Positions 42,099-54,445 of a stretch of 64,000 bases of DNA are shown piece by piece. Made by a program: the position numbers and the translations under genes. The first letter of the stretch is position 1. Every line of letters begins with the position of its first letter. The stretch lies in the NCBI GenBank assembly GCA_949878575.1, contig CATLAX010000002.1, positions 293,634 to 357,633 on the forward strand. The letters are read 5' to 3'. The notes beneath the pieces were generated by a model. That model did no database searches. It was given only the letters and a program-made list of their open reading frames with translations, and was not told where the DNA came from. Source of the DNA: an uncultured Alphaproteobacteria bacterium (GTDB lineage: Bacteria; Pseudomonadota; Alphaproteobacteria; Rs-D84).

Positions 42099-42665
42099 TT
42101 AAAACATCTCTTTCAAAGACTTTCCCGTTTCGGCAGCCGCTGCCCCGGTTTCACGGGCGGCATCCGCAATCTCACGGGCGGCAGCCTTTGCCGCGGCCTT
42201 CTTTTCCGCAGCGGCCGCCTTGTCTGCGGCGCGCTTTTCCGCAGCCGCGTTCTTCTTTTCCGCCACATCCTGCTTTACCGCGTCAATCTTGGCTGCGGCG
42301 GCACTTTTTACCTCTGCGCTTTTCGCATCAGATTCAGCCTTGGATTCCGCCTGCTTGGCGGCAATGTCTGCCTTTGCATTTTGAACCTTTGCAATCGCGG
42401 CATCCTTTTTCTCAGCAATGGATTTTTTTACAAATGCGGCGCACTTGCCAGACAAAGACTTTACATTATCCGCCAGACATTCCGGAATCGTCTTTGTACC
42501 CAGAACAACCTCCGGACAAACTTTTTTGATTTCCGCGGTATCGCACGCCTCTTCCAGTGTCGCCGGTTCCGCCTTCTTCCCCAGCCCCAGCGATTCCAGC
42601 CAGCCCGCATTCGCAGACGTTGCGCACAAGGCGGCCGCCAAACCAATAAACATTACCTTTTTCAT
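42099..42665 (-). CDS. Exported Ala/Lys-rich coiled-coil protein
   Basis: A 188-residue exported protein. Signal peptide (MKKVMFIGLAAALCATSANA), a short Cys-containing globular part with three Cys (LEEACDTAEIKKVCPEVV, SGKCAAFVKK), then a long Ala/Lys/Glu helix with heptad-like repeats (AEKRAADKAAAAEKKAAAKA). AAGGGGA precedes the ATG at 42665. Such proteins often bind peptidoglycan or span the periplasm, but no known domain is visible. An intrinsic terminator follows. Confidence 0.78.
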   Translation of the reverse strand: MKKVMFIGLAAALCATSANAGWLESLGLGKKAEPATLEEACDTAEIKKVCPEVVLGTKTIPECLADNVKSLSGKCAAFVKKSIAEKKDAAIAKVQNAKADIAAKQAESKAESDAKSAEVKSAAAAKIDAVKQDVAEKKNAAAEKRAADKAAAAEKKAAAKAAAREIADAARETGAAAAETGKSLKEMF

Positions 42666-42728
42666 ATTTTCCCCTTTTTGTTTGAACGGGAACATAATAA
42701 GAAAAAAATCCGAGGCAATCAACTTTAT

Positions 42729-42757
42729 TTGATGTGTAATGCAAATTAATGTATAAT
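42729..42757 (+). promoter_or_regulatory. Promoter of PagL-like gene, leaderless type
   Basis: TTGATG (42729-42734), 17-bp spacer, TATAAT (42752-42757). The ATG follows seven bases later, at the expected transcription start. Confidence 0.7.
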
Positions 42758-42764
42758 TAAAAAC

Positions 42765-43316
42765 ATGAAAAAATATGTTGTTTTATTAGGACTTGTCACC
42801 ATGCCGGCATTCGGTGCATCCAATCCAATGTTTGGCGCATCGCACGAAAACGCCGTCACATTATATGCGGCCCAGGGTACCGGCCCGGGCAGTCTGTTTA
42901 AGCTGATTGACCCCACGCGATGGGACATTGTTCCCATGACCGCCGTAATGGCCCAGTACAGCCAGCCGATGACGCTGTTCCGCCTGCCGGCGCGGCAAAA
43001 TATTAACATCGTACAAAACTCGGCCTATCATTCCGGACGGGGATTGTCGTTTCTGGGTGTCGGCATATCATGGGATATAGCCCTGATTTCATGGCACGGA
43101 TTTTACATCGGCGGCGGCATCGGCCCGTACATGCGCGATTCACACGACAGATACGTGGCCAGCCGACTGGTTTTCGGCGAGAAGCTCTTTATGGGCAAAA
43201 ATATATCCAACGCATGGCGTGCGGAATTATTCACACTGCATTTTTCCAACGGCGATTTTACGGAACCAAACCGAGGGTTTAACTTTGCCGGTTTTGGCGT
43301 AAACTACAGTTTTTAA
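42765..43316 (+). CDS. PagL-like lipid A deacylase / acyloxyacyl hydrolase family
   Basis: A 183-residue outer-membrane barrel with signal peptide (cleavage near FGA). The C-terminal LFTLHFSNGDFTEPNRGFNF carries the family motif H-x-S-N-x4-P-N-x-G, with the catalytic His and Ser, and the protein ends in Phe as barrels do. PagL removes the 3-O-acyl chain of lipid A, which lowers recognition by host TLR4. No ribosome site is visible; the -10 box stands seven bases before the ATG, so the mRNA is likely leaderless. Its last four bases overlap the end of the convergent DNA glycosylase gene. Confidence 0.82.
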   Translation: MKKYVVLLGLVTMPAFGASNPMFGASHENAVTLYAAQGTGPGSLFKLIDPTRWDIVPMTAVMAQYSQPMTLFRLPARQNINIVQNSAYHSGRGLSFLGVGISWDIALISWHGFYIGGGIGPYMRDSHDRYVASRLVFGEKLFMGKNISNAWRAELFTLHFSNGDFTEPNRGFNFAGFGVNYSF

Positions 43317-43858
43317 AAAGGGCGGCTTAAAAATTTGCTGTCCGCAATTCCAAACCGCCAGGACAATGCGGCGTCCGGGCCGGCATAATCTATGCCGACA
43401 CGTGGGCCGGCCGCAATTTTGCATGCGCGGTCCCGCGGTTCCAGCCATATGCGGGCGCCGGGCGCACATAAATCCGCCTTGTTGTCAGATCGCGAAATCC
43501 CCAGCACGCGCGTTAATTTCCCGGGACCGTCGCATCCGGGATATTCACACGCGCGTATTAACACCGCGGCGGCATAACCACCATCGCCCAGAACAATATT
43601 TAACATATTATGCAGCCCGTAACACAAATACACATACGCATGTCCGCCCGCCAAAAACATCGCATCATTTCGCGCGGTGCATCCGTTATATGCATGACAA
43701 CCCCGTTCGTCCTGGGTATACAGTTCCAGTTCCGCGATACGCGCACGCAGCACCGTCCCGTCATGGCGTTCACAGCACAGATACGCCCCGACCAGTTCGC
43801 GGGCCGCGGCCATGGGTGACCGCAAAAAAAATTCGCGCGCCAGTATCATGAAAGCCAT
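43313..43858 (-). CDS. 3-methyladenine DNA glycosylase (AAG/MPG family)
   Basis: Base-excision repair of alkylated or deaminated purines. The 181 residues match the AAG family: LAREFFLRSPMAAARELVGA at the start, IAELELYTQDERGCHAYNG (catalytic Glu and conserved Tyr/His), AYVYLCYGLHNMLNIV (intercalating Tyr region), AAVLIRACEY, and GPGKLTRVLGI. Slightly short but complete. Two ATGs, 43858 and 43849, are possible; neither has a good ribosome site, and a small palindrome surrounds them. Converges on the PagL-like gene. Confidence 0.9.
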   Translation of the reverse strand: MAFMILAREFFLRSPMAAARELVGAYLCCERHDGTVLRARIAELELYTQDERGCHAYNGCTARNDAMFLAGGHAYVYLCYGLHNMLNIVLGDGGYAAAVLIRACEYPGCDGPGKLTRVLGISRSDNKADLCAPGARIWLEPRDRACKIAAGPRVGIDYAGPDAALSWRFGIADSKFLSRPF

Positions 43859-43888
43859 GATACACCGCGCGCGTAATCTTTGCCAGTG

Positions 43889-44257
43889 TTATTGTGCATC
43901 AGGGCCAATAGGCCCCAATCCGCATGCATAACAGAGAGTTCCAGTCAAAGAGCCACTACCTGTCGATGTTGAACTCCATGCCAGGCATGCGACCGCATCA
44001 CACGGTGTGTTATATGTCAGTTTATAATTGCCATAACTGTCACTGCTGGTAACCGTGGACGAACTGCGCGTACATTTTTTGGTGGAACTGTTTAACGTGT
44101 AATTGCTGTCCGGACATTTATATACCCCCGTTGGGCAACAATATCCTGTATTATTATGCAGTGCACAGTTGCACGCCGAGGTATCTGTACAACCGCTTAT
44201 TAAAGTCACACCGGAAACAGCCGCTGTAAGTGCCATTGCCATTGACGGAACCAGCAT
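43889..44257 (-). CDS. Small Cys-rich exported protein, possibly 5'-truncated
   Basis: A 122-residue Cys-rich protein: a hydrophobic start (MALTAAVSGVTLISGC), then CNCALHNNTGYCCPTGVYKC, a Ser/Thr-rich stretch, and CYACGLG near the end. The patterned Cys suggest an extracellular disulfide-rich fold. The ATG has no ribosome site, and the natural signal peptide seems shortened. The frame upstream is closed by a TAA after seven codons, so the gene may have lost its 5' end. It is unclear whether it is expressed. Confidence 0.5.
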   Translation of the reverse strand: MLVPSMAMALTAAVSGVTLISGCTDTSACNCALHNNTGYCCPTGVYKCPDSNYTLNSSTKKCTRSSSTVTSSDSYGNYKLTYNTPCDAVACLAWSSTSTGSGSLTGTLCYACGLGPIGPDAQ

Positions 44258-44339
44258 ACACGCAATAAAACCACCGGTTTATTTAGGCGCAGCAGCGGGA
44301 GTAAAAAAATGCACAATTCTGGGATTTCTTCAAAAATAA

Positions 44340-44374
44340 AAACCGCCATAAAAACCGGTGGTTTATTTTCGGCA
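44340..44374. terminator. Hairpin, possible bidirectional terminator
   Basis: AACCGCC pairs with GGTGGTT (one G-U), T-rich on both sides. The arm AAACCGGTGGTTT recurs inverted at about 44264-44276. Confidence 0.5.
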
Positions 44375-44500
44375 ATTAAATTTGTGATTATTATATTTAT
44401 TATCACCGCCCAAATCAACAACAAAAGACACCGTTCCTGCATACCAAGGCAAATATATTTTGTATAATATCGTAAAACGAATTGTGATATGGTGGCCGTT

Positions 44501-44995
44501 ATGAAACAGGAAAGCAAACAATACAAATATACGGGCGCACTGGTGCTGGGGATGCATGACGCATTGGTGGAATTAACCGGAATAATAGCAGGATTAACAT
44601 TTACCATCGCCAGCAACCGCCTAATTATCATGACGGGTGCAATCGCCGCCGCCGCGGCCAGCCTGTCCATGGCGGCCGCCAACTATCAGGCCCAGCGCGC
44701 AGAAGAAAACCCGTATGCGCTGCGCGCCGCCATGTATACCGGATTAATGTATGTCGCGACCAGTGCAACCCTGCTGTTTCCATTTGCGGTTGTTCCAAAC
44801 AGATTCTGGGCACTGGCCATGATGGGAATTTTGGCCGCACTGATTATATTCGCATTTAACTGCGTCATCGGATTTACACAACGGCGCCCGTTTATGCGCC
44901 GGTTCTTGGAAATGCTGGGGATTTGTTTTCTTGTGTCCGCCGCATCTTTTGCAATAGGCATGGCGGCCAAACACTTAATGGGTGTGAATATATAA
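44501..44995 (+). CDS. VIT/CCC1-family transporter (iron/manganese)
   Basis: A 164-residue membrane protein related to vacuolar iron transporter VIT1/CCC1. Signature at the start: LVLGMHDALVELTGIIAGL (TM1), followed by TGAIAAAAASLSMAAANYQAQ, where the membrane-proximal acidic/Met residues of the family lie. Five membrane helices are predicted in all. It lacks the ferritin-like domain seen in some bacterial members. The start at 44501 follows GGTGG; an ATG at 44489 is also in frame. It stands alone on the plus strand. Substrate (Fe2+ or Mn2+) is inferred from the family. Confidence 0.87.
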   Translation: MKQESKQYKYTGALVLGMHDALVELTGIIAGLTFTIASNRLIIMTGAIAAAAASLSMAAANYQAQRAEENPYALRAAMYTGLMYVATSATLLFPFAVVPNRFWALAMMGILAALIIFAFNCVIGFTQRRPFMRRFLEMLGICFLVSAASFAIGMAAKHLMGVNI

Positions 44996-45028
44996 AATCA
45001 CCGTTGAATATTATAAAGAAATCCTTCC

Positions 45029-45037
45029 TGTGGATAA
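45029..45037 (-). other. Single consensus DnaA box
   Basis: TGTGGATAA on the plus strand, a perfect DnaA site on the minus strand, 30 bases before the acylase gene. Isolated. Confidence 0.45.
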
Positions 45038-45066
45038 AAAAATTTATTTAAAGCATAAATACTGGC

Positions 45067-46230
45067 ATGGAATACAAAAAAACATTTTCTGCGCTGGTCA
45101 TGGCCCTTGGGCTGATTGGCGCAAACAGTGCCGATGCCTGTACGGGTATCACACTGAAATCCAAAGACAACTCGTTTATTGCGGCACGTACGATAGATTG
45201 GTCGGGTTCCGAAATGGACAACATGTATACGATTGTTCCACGTAATCATACGCAGCGCTCGCTATTGCCAAACAACGCAACCGACGGAATGGAGTTTACA
45301 TCAAAATACGGTTACGTGGGGCTGGCGGTGGAAGAACCACAGTTTGTCGTTGACGGAACAAACGAGGTGGGACTTTCCGCAGCATTGTTTTACTTTCCAG
45401 AATACGGGCAATACCAGCCATACGATCCCGAATACAAAGACATAACAATCGCAGACTTTCAGTTGGTCTCATGGATATTGTCTCAGTTTTCCACAATAGA
45501 TGAAATCAAAGAAGCCATCAAAGACATCCGCGTCGCGAATATAGACAAACGGGCAAAAACCGTTCACTGGCGCATTGTTGATGCAACAGGACGCGTTGTT
45601 ATACTTGAAATCGTTGACGGTGTCCCGCAATTTTACGACAGCGCCCTGGGGGTATTGACCAACGCTCCGGGCTATCCGTGGCATATGACAAATCTAAACA
45701 ACTATGTGAACCTGATGCCGGGCACAGCCGGCCCAACAAAACTGGGCGCGGTAACTTTAACCGCATTCGGATCAGGCAGCGGATTTTTAGGTCTGCCGGG
45801 TGATTTTACACCACCGTCACGATTTGTCCGCGCCGCATTTCTGCAATCGTATTCAATCCAGCAGGCCACAGGATACGAATCCGCAATGCTGGCATTTCAT
45901 ATATTAAACAACTTTGACGTGCCGTTGGGTGTACAGTTCGCCGTAGGCAAGGCCCCAAACAACATGCCGTCGGCCACGCAATGGACAATTGTAACAGATT
46001 TAAAAAACCGTATGATTTATTATCATACAATGTACAACAGAACAATCCGCAGTATTAACATGGGTGAAATAAACTTTGAAACCGTGCCATACCAGTCGCA
46101 CCCATTGGATGCCACCAAACAGCAAACAATAATCCCCGTGCAAATAGATGACACCGCCTCTGATGAAATGCAGACGCGCAGCGTGGATGAAATCGCCGCA
46201 AAGGTATTCCGCAAGGAAAGTTATGAATAA
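45067..46230 (+). CDS. Choloylglycine hydrolase family (bile salt hydrolase / penicillin V acylase)
   Basis: An exported Ntn-hydrolase of 387 residues. The signal peptide ends ADA, and Cys25 becomes the N-terminal nucleophile (CTGITLKSKDNSFIAARTID, with the conserved Arg41 and Asp44). Later conserved blocks: EVGLSAALFYFPEYGQY, the Asn in HMTNLNNYVNLMPGT, and PPSRFVRAAFLQ with the catalytic Arg. Periplasmic export and sequence fit the Gram-negative penicillin-V-acylase cluster, some of which cleave acyl-homoserine lactones or bile salts. Substrate cannot be decided here. A strong terminator follows. Confidence 0.9.
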   Translation: MEYKKTFSALVMALGLIGANSADACTGITLKSKDNSFIAARTIDWSGSEMDNMYTIVPRNHTQRSLLPNNATDGMEFTSKYGYVGLAVEEPQFVVDGTNEVGLSAALFYFPEYGQYQPYDPEYKDITIADFQLVSWILSQFSTIDEIKEAIKDIRVANIDKRAKTVHWRIVDATGRVVILEIVDGVPQFYDSALGVLTNAPGYPWHMTNLNNYVNLMPGTAGPTKLGAVTLTAFGSGSGFLGLPGDFTPPSRFVRAAFLQSYSIQQATGYESAMLAFHILNNFDVPLGVQFAVGKAPNNMPSATQWTIVTDLKNRMIYYHTMYNRTIRSINMGEINFETVPYQSHPLDATKQQTIIPVQIDDTASDEMQTRSVDEIAAKVFRKESYE

Positions 46231-46259
46231 AAAAAGCCGCATATCGCGGCTTTTTTTTA
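46231..46259. terminator. Bidirectional intrinsic terminator
   Basis: AAAGCCGC with GCGGCTTT stem, long A- and T-runs, between two convergent genes. Confidence 0.9.
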
Positions 46260-46260
46260 T

Positions 46261-46668
46261 TCATGTATCACATTCACTGCATACACGACGCATGCGCGTA
46301 TAGCATCCGGCCGGCTCGTAACGAACAACAGGCCTGTATTGCTGAACCGTTTCCTCAACATAATAACGACGCGAAACAACGCGTTCCACCGGGGCCGCCG
46401 CGGCCGCGTATTCATCCGCATACCCGTCAGACAAACCGTATGCATATTCGTCATAACGATTATTCTGCGCAACGGATGCGGGCGCGCATTTTACAACGGT
46501 AATAACCGCACGCCGTGCGGCCGTTGCATCATTTAATTCGCGCTGCATTGCGGCCATGTCGCAGTTTTGTGTTTCACGTTCATAATAACCGCCGGCCGGC
46601 ATATCGGACGCCACAGCCGCGTTACAACAGACCAGCATAACGACAGGATACAAAATATTACACTTCAT
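46261..46668 (-). CDS. Exported hypothetical protein (135 aa)
   Basis: Signal peptide (MKCNILYPVVMLVCCNAAVA), then a short helical part and a Tyr/Glu/Asp/Ala-rich middle (YDEYAYGLSDGYADEYAAAA), and a C-terminus with repeated Arg-Tyr and three Cys (AGCYTRMRRVCSECDT). Unknown function. The ATG at 46668 follows AAAAAGG. It converges on the acylase gene with a shared terminator. Confidence 0.75.
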   Translation of the reverse strand: MKCNILYPVVMLVCCNAAVASDMPAGGYYERETQNCDMAAMQRELNDATAARRAVITVVKCAPASVAQNNRYDEYAYGLSDGYADEYAAAAAPVERVVSRRYYVEETVQQYRPVVRYEPAGCYTRMRRVCSECDT

Positions 46669-46716
46669 AACATAACCTTTTTGTTGCACATTCCCTCTGC
46701 CGAACAAATAATTTAA

Positions 46717-46962
46717 TCAACGCCCCCGGTATCTGCAGTTTCTGCCATAAACCTCAAACACGGGAAAACCGCCGCATGTTTCCGGGCATGTTGCAGAATC
46801 ACATTTGCACCCGGTAAGCCTGCAGTTTTGATCACTTTCTGTTACATCTATATTTCCAAAAAATATTTTTCCGTCATTCACTTTACAAACCTCTTGGAAT
46901 TTATCAACCGGCCATAGACAGCGGCGTTTCCCGCAGGTATAAACCGTGCACATCCCGAACAT
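46717..46962 (-). CDS. Small Cys-rich open frame, possible gene remnant
   Basis: An 81-codon frame with nine Cys (MCTVYTCGKRRC, CRLTGCKCDSATCPETCGG). The density and spacing of Cys are unlikely by chance and resemble the other Cys-rich exported proteins of this window. No signal peptide or ribosome site is present, and the region around it is otherwise empty. It may be the 3' part of a broken gene. Low confidence as a functional gene. Confidence 0.4.
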   Translation of the reverse strand: MFGMCTVYTCGKRRCLWPVDKFQEVCKVNDGKIFFGNIDVTESDQNCRLTGCKCDSATCPETCGGFPVFEVYGRNCRYRGR

Positions 46963-47054
46963 ACAATGCAGTGGCCGGCCTTATTCACACCTATTAATAA
47001 TTCGTCAAAAGTATTGCATACATCAATGCAAATGCAATAAAAAAATAAGGGCCG

Positions 47055-47324
47055 TTAATTGCCCCCTCGCCAATTCCCCAGCCGGTGCGCCGTTATGATT
47101 GTGTGGCTTGCCACATTGACTGTAAAGACATAATCTGAATTGGATATATAATAATTCTTGCCCCGGCGAACGCATTGCATGTCGGCCGAATGCAGCGCCC
47201 GGCGGCACAGGCCAACAACATCGTCATTGGCCAGCCCCAGATTACGTCTAATCCGCTTAACCCCCATCGGAGTGGTGTGGAGTTTTGACAAGTCCGGCAA
47301 TATGTTATTATCTTTTATGGCCAA
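47055..47324 (-). CDS. DUF3781 family protein
   Basis: About 89 residues that match the DUF3781 pattern: LSKLHTTPMGVKRIRRNLGL, DDVVGLCRRALHSADMQCVR, RGKNYYISNSDYVFTVNVAS and TIITAHRLG. The family is small, soluble and of unknown function. The start is a guess: a TTG at 47324 has AGGGA upstream and gives the usual length, while a TTG at 47363 would be longer. It lies just downstream of the kinase-like gene on the same strand and may share its transcript. Confidence 0.72.
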   Translation of the reverse strand: MAIKDNNILPDLSKLHTTPMGVKRIRRNLGLANDDVVGLCRRALHSADMQCVRRGKNYYISNSDYVFTVNVASHTIITAHRLGNWRGGN

Positions 47325-47374
47325 AATGATGTTCCCTGTATCTGCGTCACAAGCCCCCGGCAAAGATGTATTAT

Positions 47375-48262
47375 TTAACGCTCAGGCGACTGTTTATGTA
47401 ACATGGCCGGTTGTGGTGCATTTCCACGAAAAACACTGTCAACAATGGATTCAAACTTTCTTAACTTTACCGAAAAAGCATCCGTCTTGCCCGAACCAAA
47501 TATCGGACTTTTACCGAATTTTATGGCAAAGAACATATAATTTACAACCGCGGGATTGGTTCCGGCCAGTTTCTCCAACATTTTCTGAAAATCCGGAACA
47601 TTATCCGTCTTTATATAATAGACTAATTTTTTAACCGCATCCACCTCGCGCCGGGTCAATTTTTTTATATCATCAATCTTGCCCGCGCGGGTGGTAAAAG
47701 ACGCCTGGTCTATAAGTTTGCCGTCAATAAAATTATTCGCGTGCACGTCCGTAATATTTACGCCCTTGGTTAAATATGCATAAAATAATTTTTCCATCGC
47801 GCGGGCAAAACTGTTCTCGCGGTCACGCCCGATATAATCCGACAACACCCATGAATATTTCCGGCCGTCATGTTGAAACACCGCGGCCATGTACATCTTG
47901 TTTATCAGATTGCGCGCACGTGATTGCTTTGCCATGACGGCCATTTCACCAGCCGCGGCGTTCCGGTTTATCTTTAACGCAAAAACCGCATCGCCAATTT
48001 GAATCTTATAAACACTGCCGACCGAGCCACTGGCGATATATTCCATTTGAACCGGCATGCCAAATATTTCGCCAGCATGCAGCTTTATATCTTTAAGCTC
48101 AGCGCCCGCCGCCAACTGATTATGAAAATCCACGGCTATTTCGCTTATTGCGTTTTTAAAAACCGCGGTTGCGGCGGCCATGTCCATGCCACCGATGCGC
48201 TGCATCAGAACCGGCGGCAAACTGCCCATTGTTTGATGAATACTGCGGTCAAATTTTTTCAT
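47375..48262 (-). CDS. Kinase-like protein of unknown family
   Basis: A 295-residue protein with protein-kinase-fold signatures: a glycine-rich loop and Lys (IASGSVGSVYKIQIGDAVFA then LKI), a catalytic-loop-like VNITDVHANNFIDG (D-x-H-x-x-N), and LIDQASF as the metal-binding Asp motif. The order and spacing resemble ABC1/UbiB-like or atypical kinases more than Ser/Thr kinases. No membrane segment. No ribosome site is seen; TATAAT lies six bases before the ATG at 48262, so the mRNA may be leaderless. Substrate is unknown; atypical kinases of host-associated bacteria are sometimes effectors. Confidence 0.68.
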   Translation of the reverse strand: MKKFDRSIHQTMGSLPPVLMQRIGGMDMAAATAVFKNAISEIAVDFHNQLAAGAELKDIKLHAGEIFGMPVQMEYIASGSVGSVYKIQIGDAVFALKINRNAAAGEMAVMAKQSRARNLINKMYMAAVFQHDGRKYSWVLSDYIGRDRENSFARAMEKLFYAYLTKGVNITDVHANNFIDGKLIDQASFTTRAGKIDDIKKLTRREVDAVKKLVYYIKTDNVPDFQKMLEKLAGTNPAVVNYMFFAIKFGKSPIFGSGKTDAFSVKLRKFESIVDSVFRGNAPQPAMLHKQSPER

Positions 48263-48301
48263 ATATAGATTATAATACATTCATAACGCCAAATAAATAA
48301 A

Positions 48302-48322
48302 AAACCGCCCGGCGGGCGGTAT
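48302..48322 (-). terminator. Intrinsic terminator
   Basis: Stem ACCGCCC (48304-48310) with GGGCGGT (48314-48320); T-run on the minus strand, after the gene at 48327. Confidence 0.85.
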
Positions 48323-48326
48323 AATG

Positions 48327-48761
48327 TTAGCGCAGGACTTCCTTAAAACAGGCATAAAACGAAAAAACCAACAAATGTTTCGCCTCTGCCATATTCGCCT
48401 TTAACCCCCTGGTCCGCAAATCATTGGCGACTATTGATTTTAATTCCACATCTATCAGATGATGAAATTTTGGGTTTATCAACAATTCACGCAACGACTT
48501 CAATTCCATCCTTTGTATACGCAATTCTTCGTTGTCCGGTGCATTCAATACCGCATCATCCGCCTTTTTGTATGCGCGCTGCATGGAATCCCGCATAGAC
48601 TCCTGTTCCCTGCCCGCCGTGGCCCTAACGACCCACAGGTCAACCTCTTGGCTGGAATTTGAATAAGTCGTTATATAACGCACATCCGTATTCAAATTAT
48701 AAACCGGTACGACATAGTCCGAATAAAAGACCTGGCCGCTGTTTGCATGCTGCTCTTTCAT
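48327..48761 (-). CDS. Hypothetical protein (144 aa)
   Basis: A soluble 144-residue protein, not recognised. The first part is beta-like (QVFYSDYVVPVYNLNTDVRY), then a helical charged region (MQRAYKKADDAVLNAPDNEE) and a helical C-terminus ending in FSFYACFKEVLR. AAAGGG lies before the ATG. It is a single-gene unit between the rRNA operon and the kinase-like gene. Confidence 0.72.
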   Translation of the reverse strand: MKEQHANSGQVFYSDYVVPVYNLNTDVRYITTYSNSSQEVDLWVVRATAGREQESMRDSMQRAYKKADDAVLNAPDNEELRIQRMELKSLRELLINPKFHHLIDVELKSIVANDLRTRGLKANMAEAKHLLVFSFYACFKEVLR

Positions 48762-48895
48762 AATACACCCTTTTGGTTAGTTTATATGGAAACAGAAAAA
48801 AACGATAACCGCTGTCCCGGGGACAGAGATAAAAAGCTAAAATAATTTGGAAATTAAAATTTGTTCGGTTTTTAATGTCGTAAACTGGATTTACT

Positions 48896-49007
48896 CTGGC
48901 GACGACCTACTCTTCCGTGGCTTAAGCCAAAGTACCATCGGCGATACGGGGTTTCCCTGTCTGGTTCGGGATGGAACAGAGGGTGGCTCCCGCTCAATAA
49001 TCACCAG
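48896..49007 (-). rRNA. rrf: 5S ribosomal RNA
   Basis: Minus strand. The terminal helix CTGGTGA...CGCCAG, the loop segment CATCCCGAACC and the 3' part GGAAGAGTAGGTCG are typical. Last gene of the rRNA operon; ends are approximate to a few bases. Confidence 0.95.
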
Positions 49008-49097
49008 AATAAATCCAGCGAACATCATAATACATGATTCAAGAATCAATGTCAACGTTCTCTTCAAGCATTCGTCTGACAAAAGTCAAACGATAAG

Positions 49098-51846
<2,749 letters not shown>

Positions 51847-52148
51847 TCTTATGCTTGAAGAGAAAGTCTTCAGGCATTAAAAAGAACACTTAATGAGTTT
51901 TTTAAGCATTTAAGTTGATTCTTGCTTCTCTAATTGAATTATCACTTTCGTGATTACTCTATTTAGAAAGATTTTTGAGATTACGATGTTCAACAAATCA
52001 AAAGTTATGTTTCCATAAAGTTTAATTTGCGACATTAAAAACCGATTCACAATGTATTGCTAATAAAAGCAGATTCCGAAGATATTCATCAGAACATCTG
52101 GAATCAAAAACAAGCGATTGTTTTTGATTCCAACCTCATCAAGATAAG
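51847..52148 (-). other. Spacer between 23S rRNA and tRNA-Ile
   Basis: About 300 AT-rich bases. No tRNA-Ala is present, although most alphaproteobacterial rRNA spacers carry Ile and Ala. Likely processing stems; nothing else seen. Confidence 0.7.
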
Positions 52149-52225
52149 TGGTGGGTCAGGAAGAACTCGAATCTTCGACCTCCGCTGTATCAGAGCGGCA
52201 TTCTAACCAACTGAACTACTGACCC
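52149..52225 (-). tRNA. tRNA-Ile (anticodon GAU) in rRNA spacer
   Basis: Minus strand, full cloverleaf. Acceptor GGGTCAG with CTGACCC, D arm GTTCAGTTGGTTAGAAT, anticodon loop CTGATAC with GAT at 34-36, T loop TTCGAGT, discriminator A, encoded CCA. Normal place between 16S and 23S. Confidence 0.97.
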
Positions 52226-52307
52226 AGCAGAATAATACCCATAATCAAAAAGAGATGTTCAGACAGTCGCTTTGGATTTGACCGTTTTCGTGTAAACGGT
52301 ATTCTCT

Positions 52308-53810
<1,503 letters not shown>

Positions 53811-54146
53811 CTAAAAAAACTTGTGGTTTAAGTCCCGTGCATATAAACAACACTGACATTAATCAGTTCGTCTTTACATATAATTATTCGCAAGACAAGT
53901 TTTTTAACGAGGTTTAATATGTAAACCTACTACCTGTCTAGGATATGCACTTTTGACTTAGTCAAAGTTTGGATATTTCCAAATTCAACTGTCTGCACAT
54001 CCCTTCTTGAATTTTGATGAGCTGCTTTTATTCACAATGTTTGCGTGTTTATCGGATTCCCTATTTCGTTTGGTTGTTCCGTAAACCGCAGAATTTCAGG
54101 GGTTGAGGACTTTCTTTTTGTTTGTTCCCAACTTGAAGGCCTGCAC
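53811..54146 (-). other. rRNA operon leader
   Basis: About 330 bases between the rRNA promoter and 16S. AT-rich, with no credible gene; expected to hold antitermination and processing sites, which I could not define. Confidence 0.6.
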
Positions 54147-54175
54147 AGTATGAGGTCAAAGTTGTGAAAAGTCAA
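54147..54175 (-). promoter_or_regulatory. rRNA operon promoter
   Basis: On the minus strand TTGACT (54170-54175), 17-bp spacer, CATACT (54147-54152). Confidence 0.65.
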
Positions 54176-54311
54176 GCGCAAATTCAAAAATATTTTCAAT
54201 TTTTTTGCCGCAGCACGCTTTTTTTAGGAAAAACCGCCGGAAAACCGGGCTTTTTTACCTATGGATTTTTTTTAATTTTTTTTAAAAGAATTTCTTTAAC
54301 GATACAAAAAT

Positions 54312-54388
54312 GATTCGGTTTGACCCCAAAAAACGATTCTGATTCGGCCCCGCCATCATAAAAAGCGACAGAATCGGGTAACCGAATC
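54312..54388. repeat. Long nested inverted repeat
   Basis: Outer arms GATTCGGTT (54312-54320) and AACCGAATC (54380-54388), extended inward by ACC/GGT after a two-base bulge; inner arms CGATTCTG (54334-54341) and CAGAATCG (54369-54376). Together these make about 20 bp of helix. No T-run follows directly, so it is more than a simple terminator. Confidence 0.65.
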
Positions 54389-54445
54389 GCGACTTTTCCA
54401 TTTTTATGTTTTAAAAACACCCCGTTTTATGATATGATTCGTATT

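Noticed and set aside
44206..44682. A 158-codon minus-strand frame opposite the VIT gene
   Set aside because: It is the antisense shadow of a clear membrane transporter; the plus-strand frame has the family motifs.
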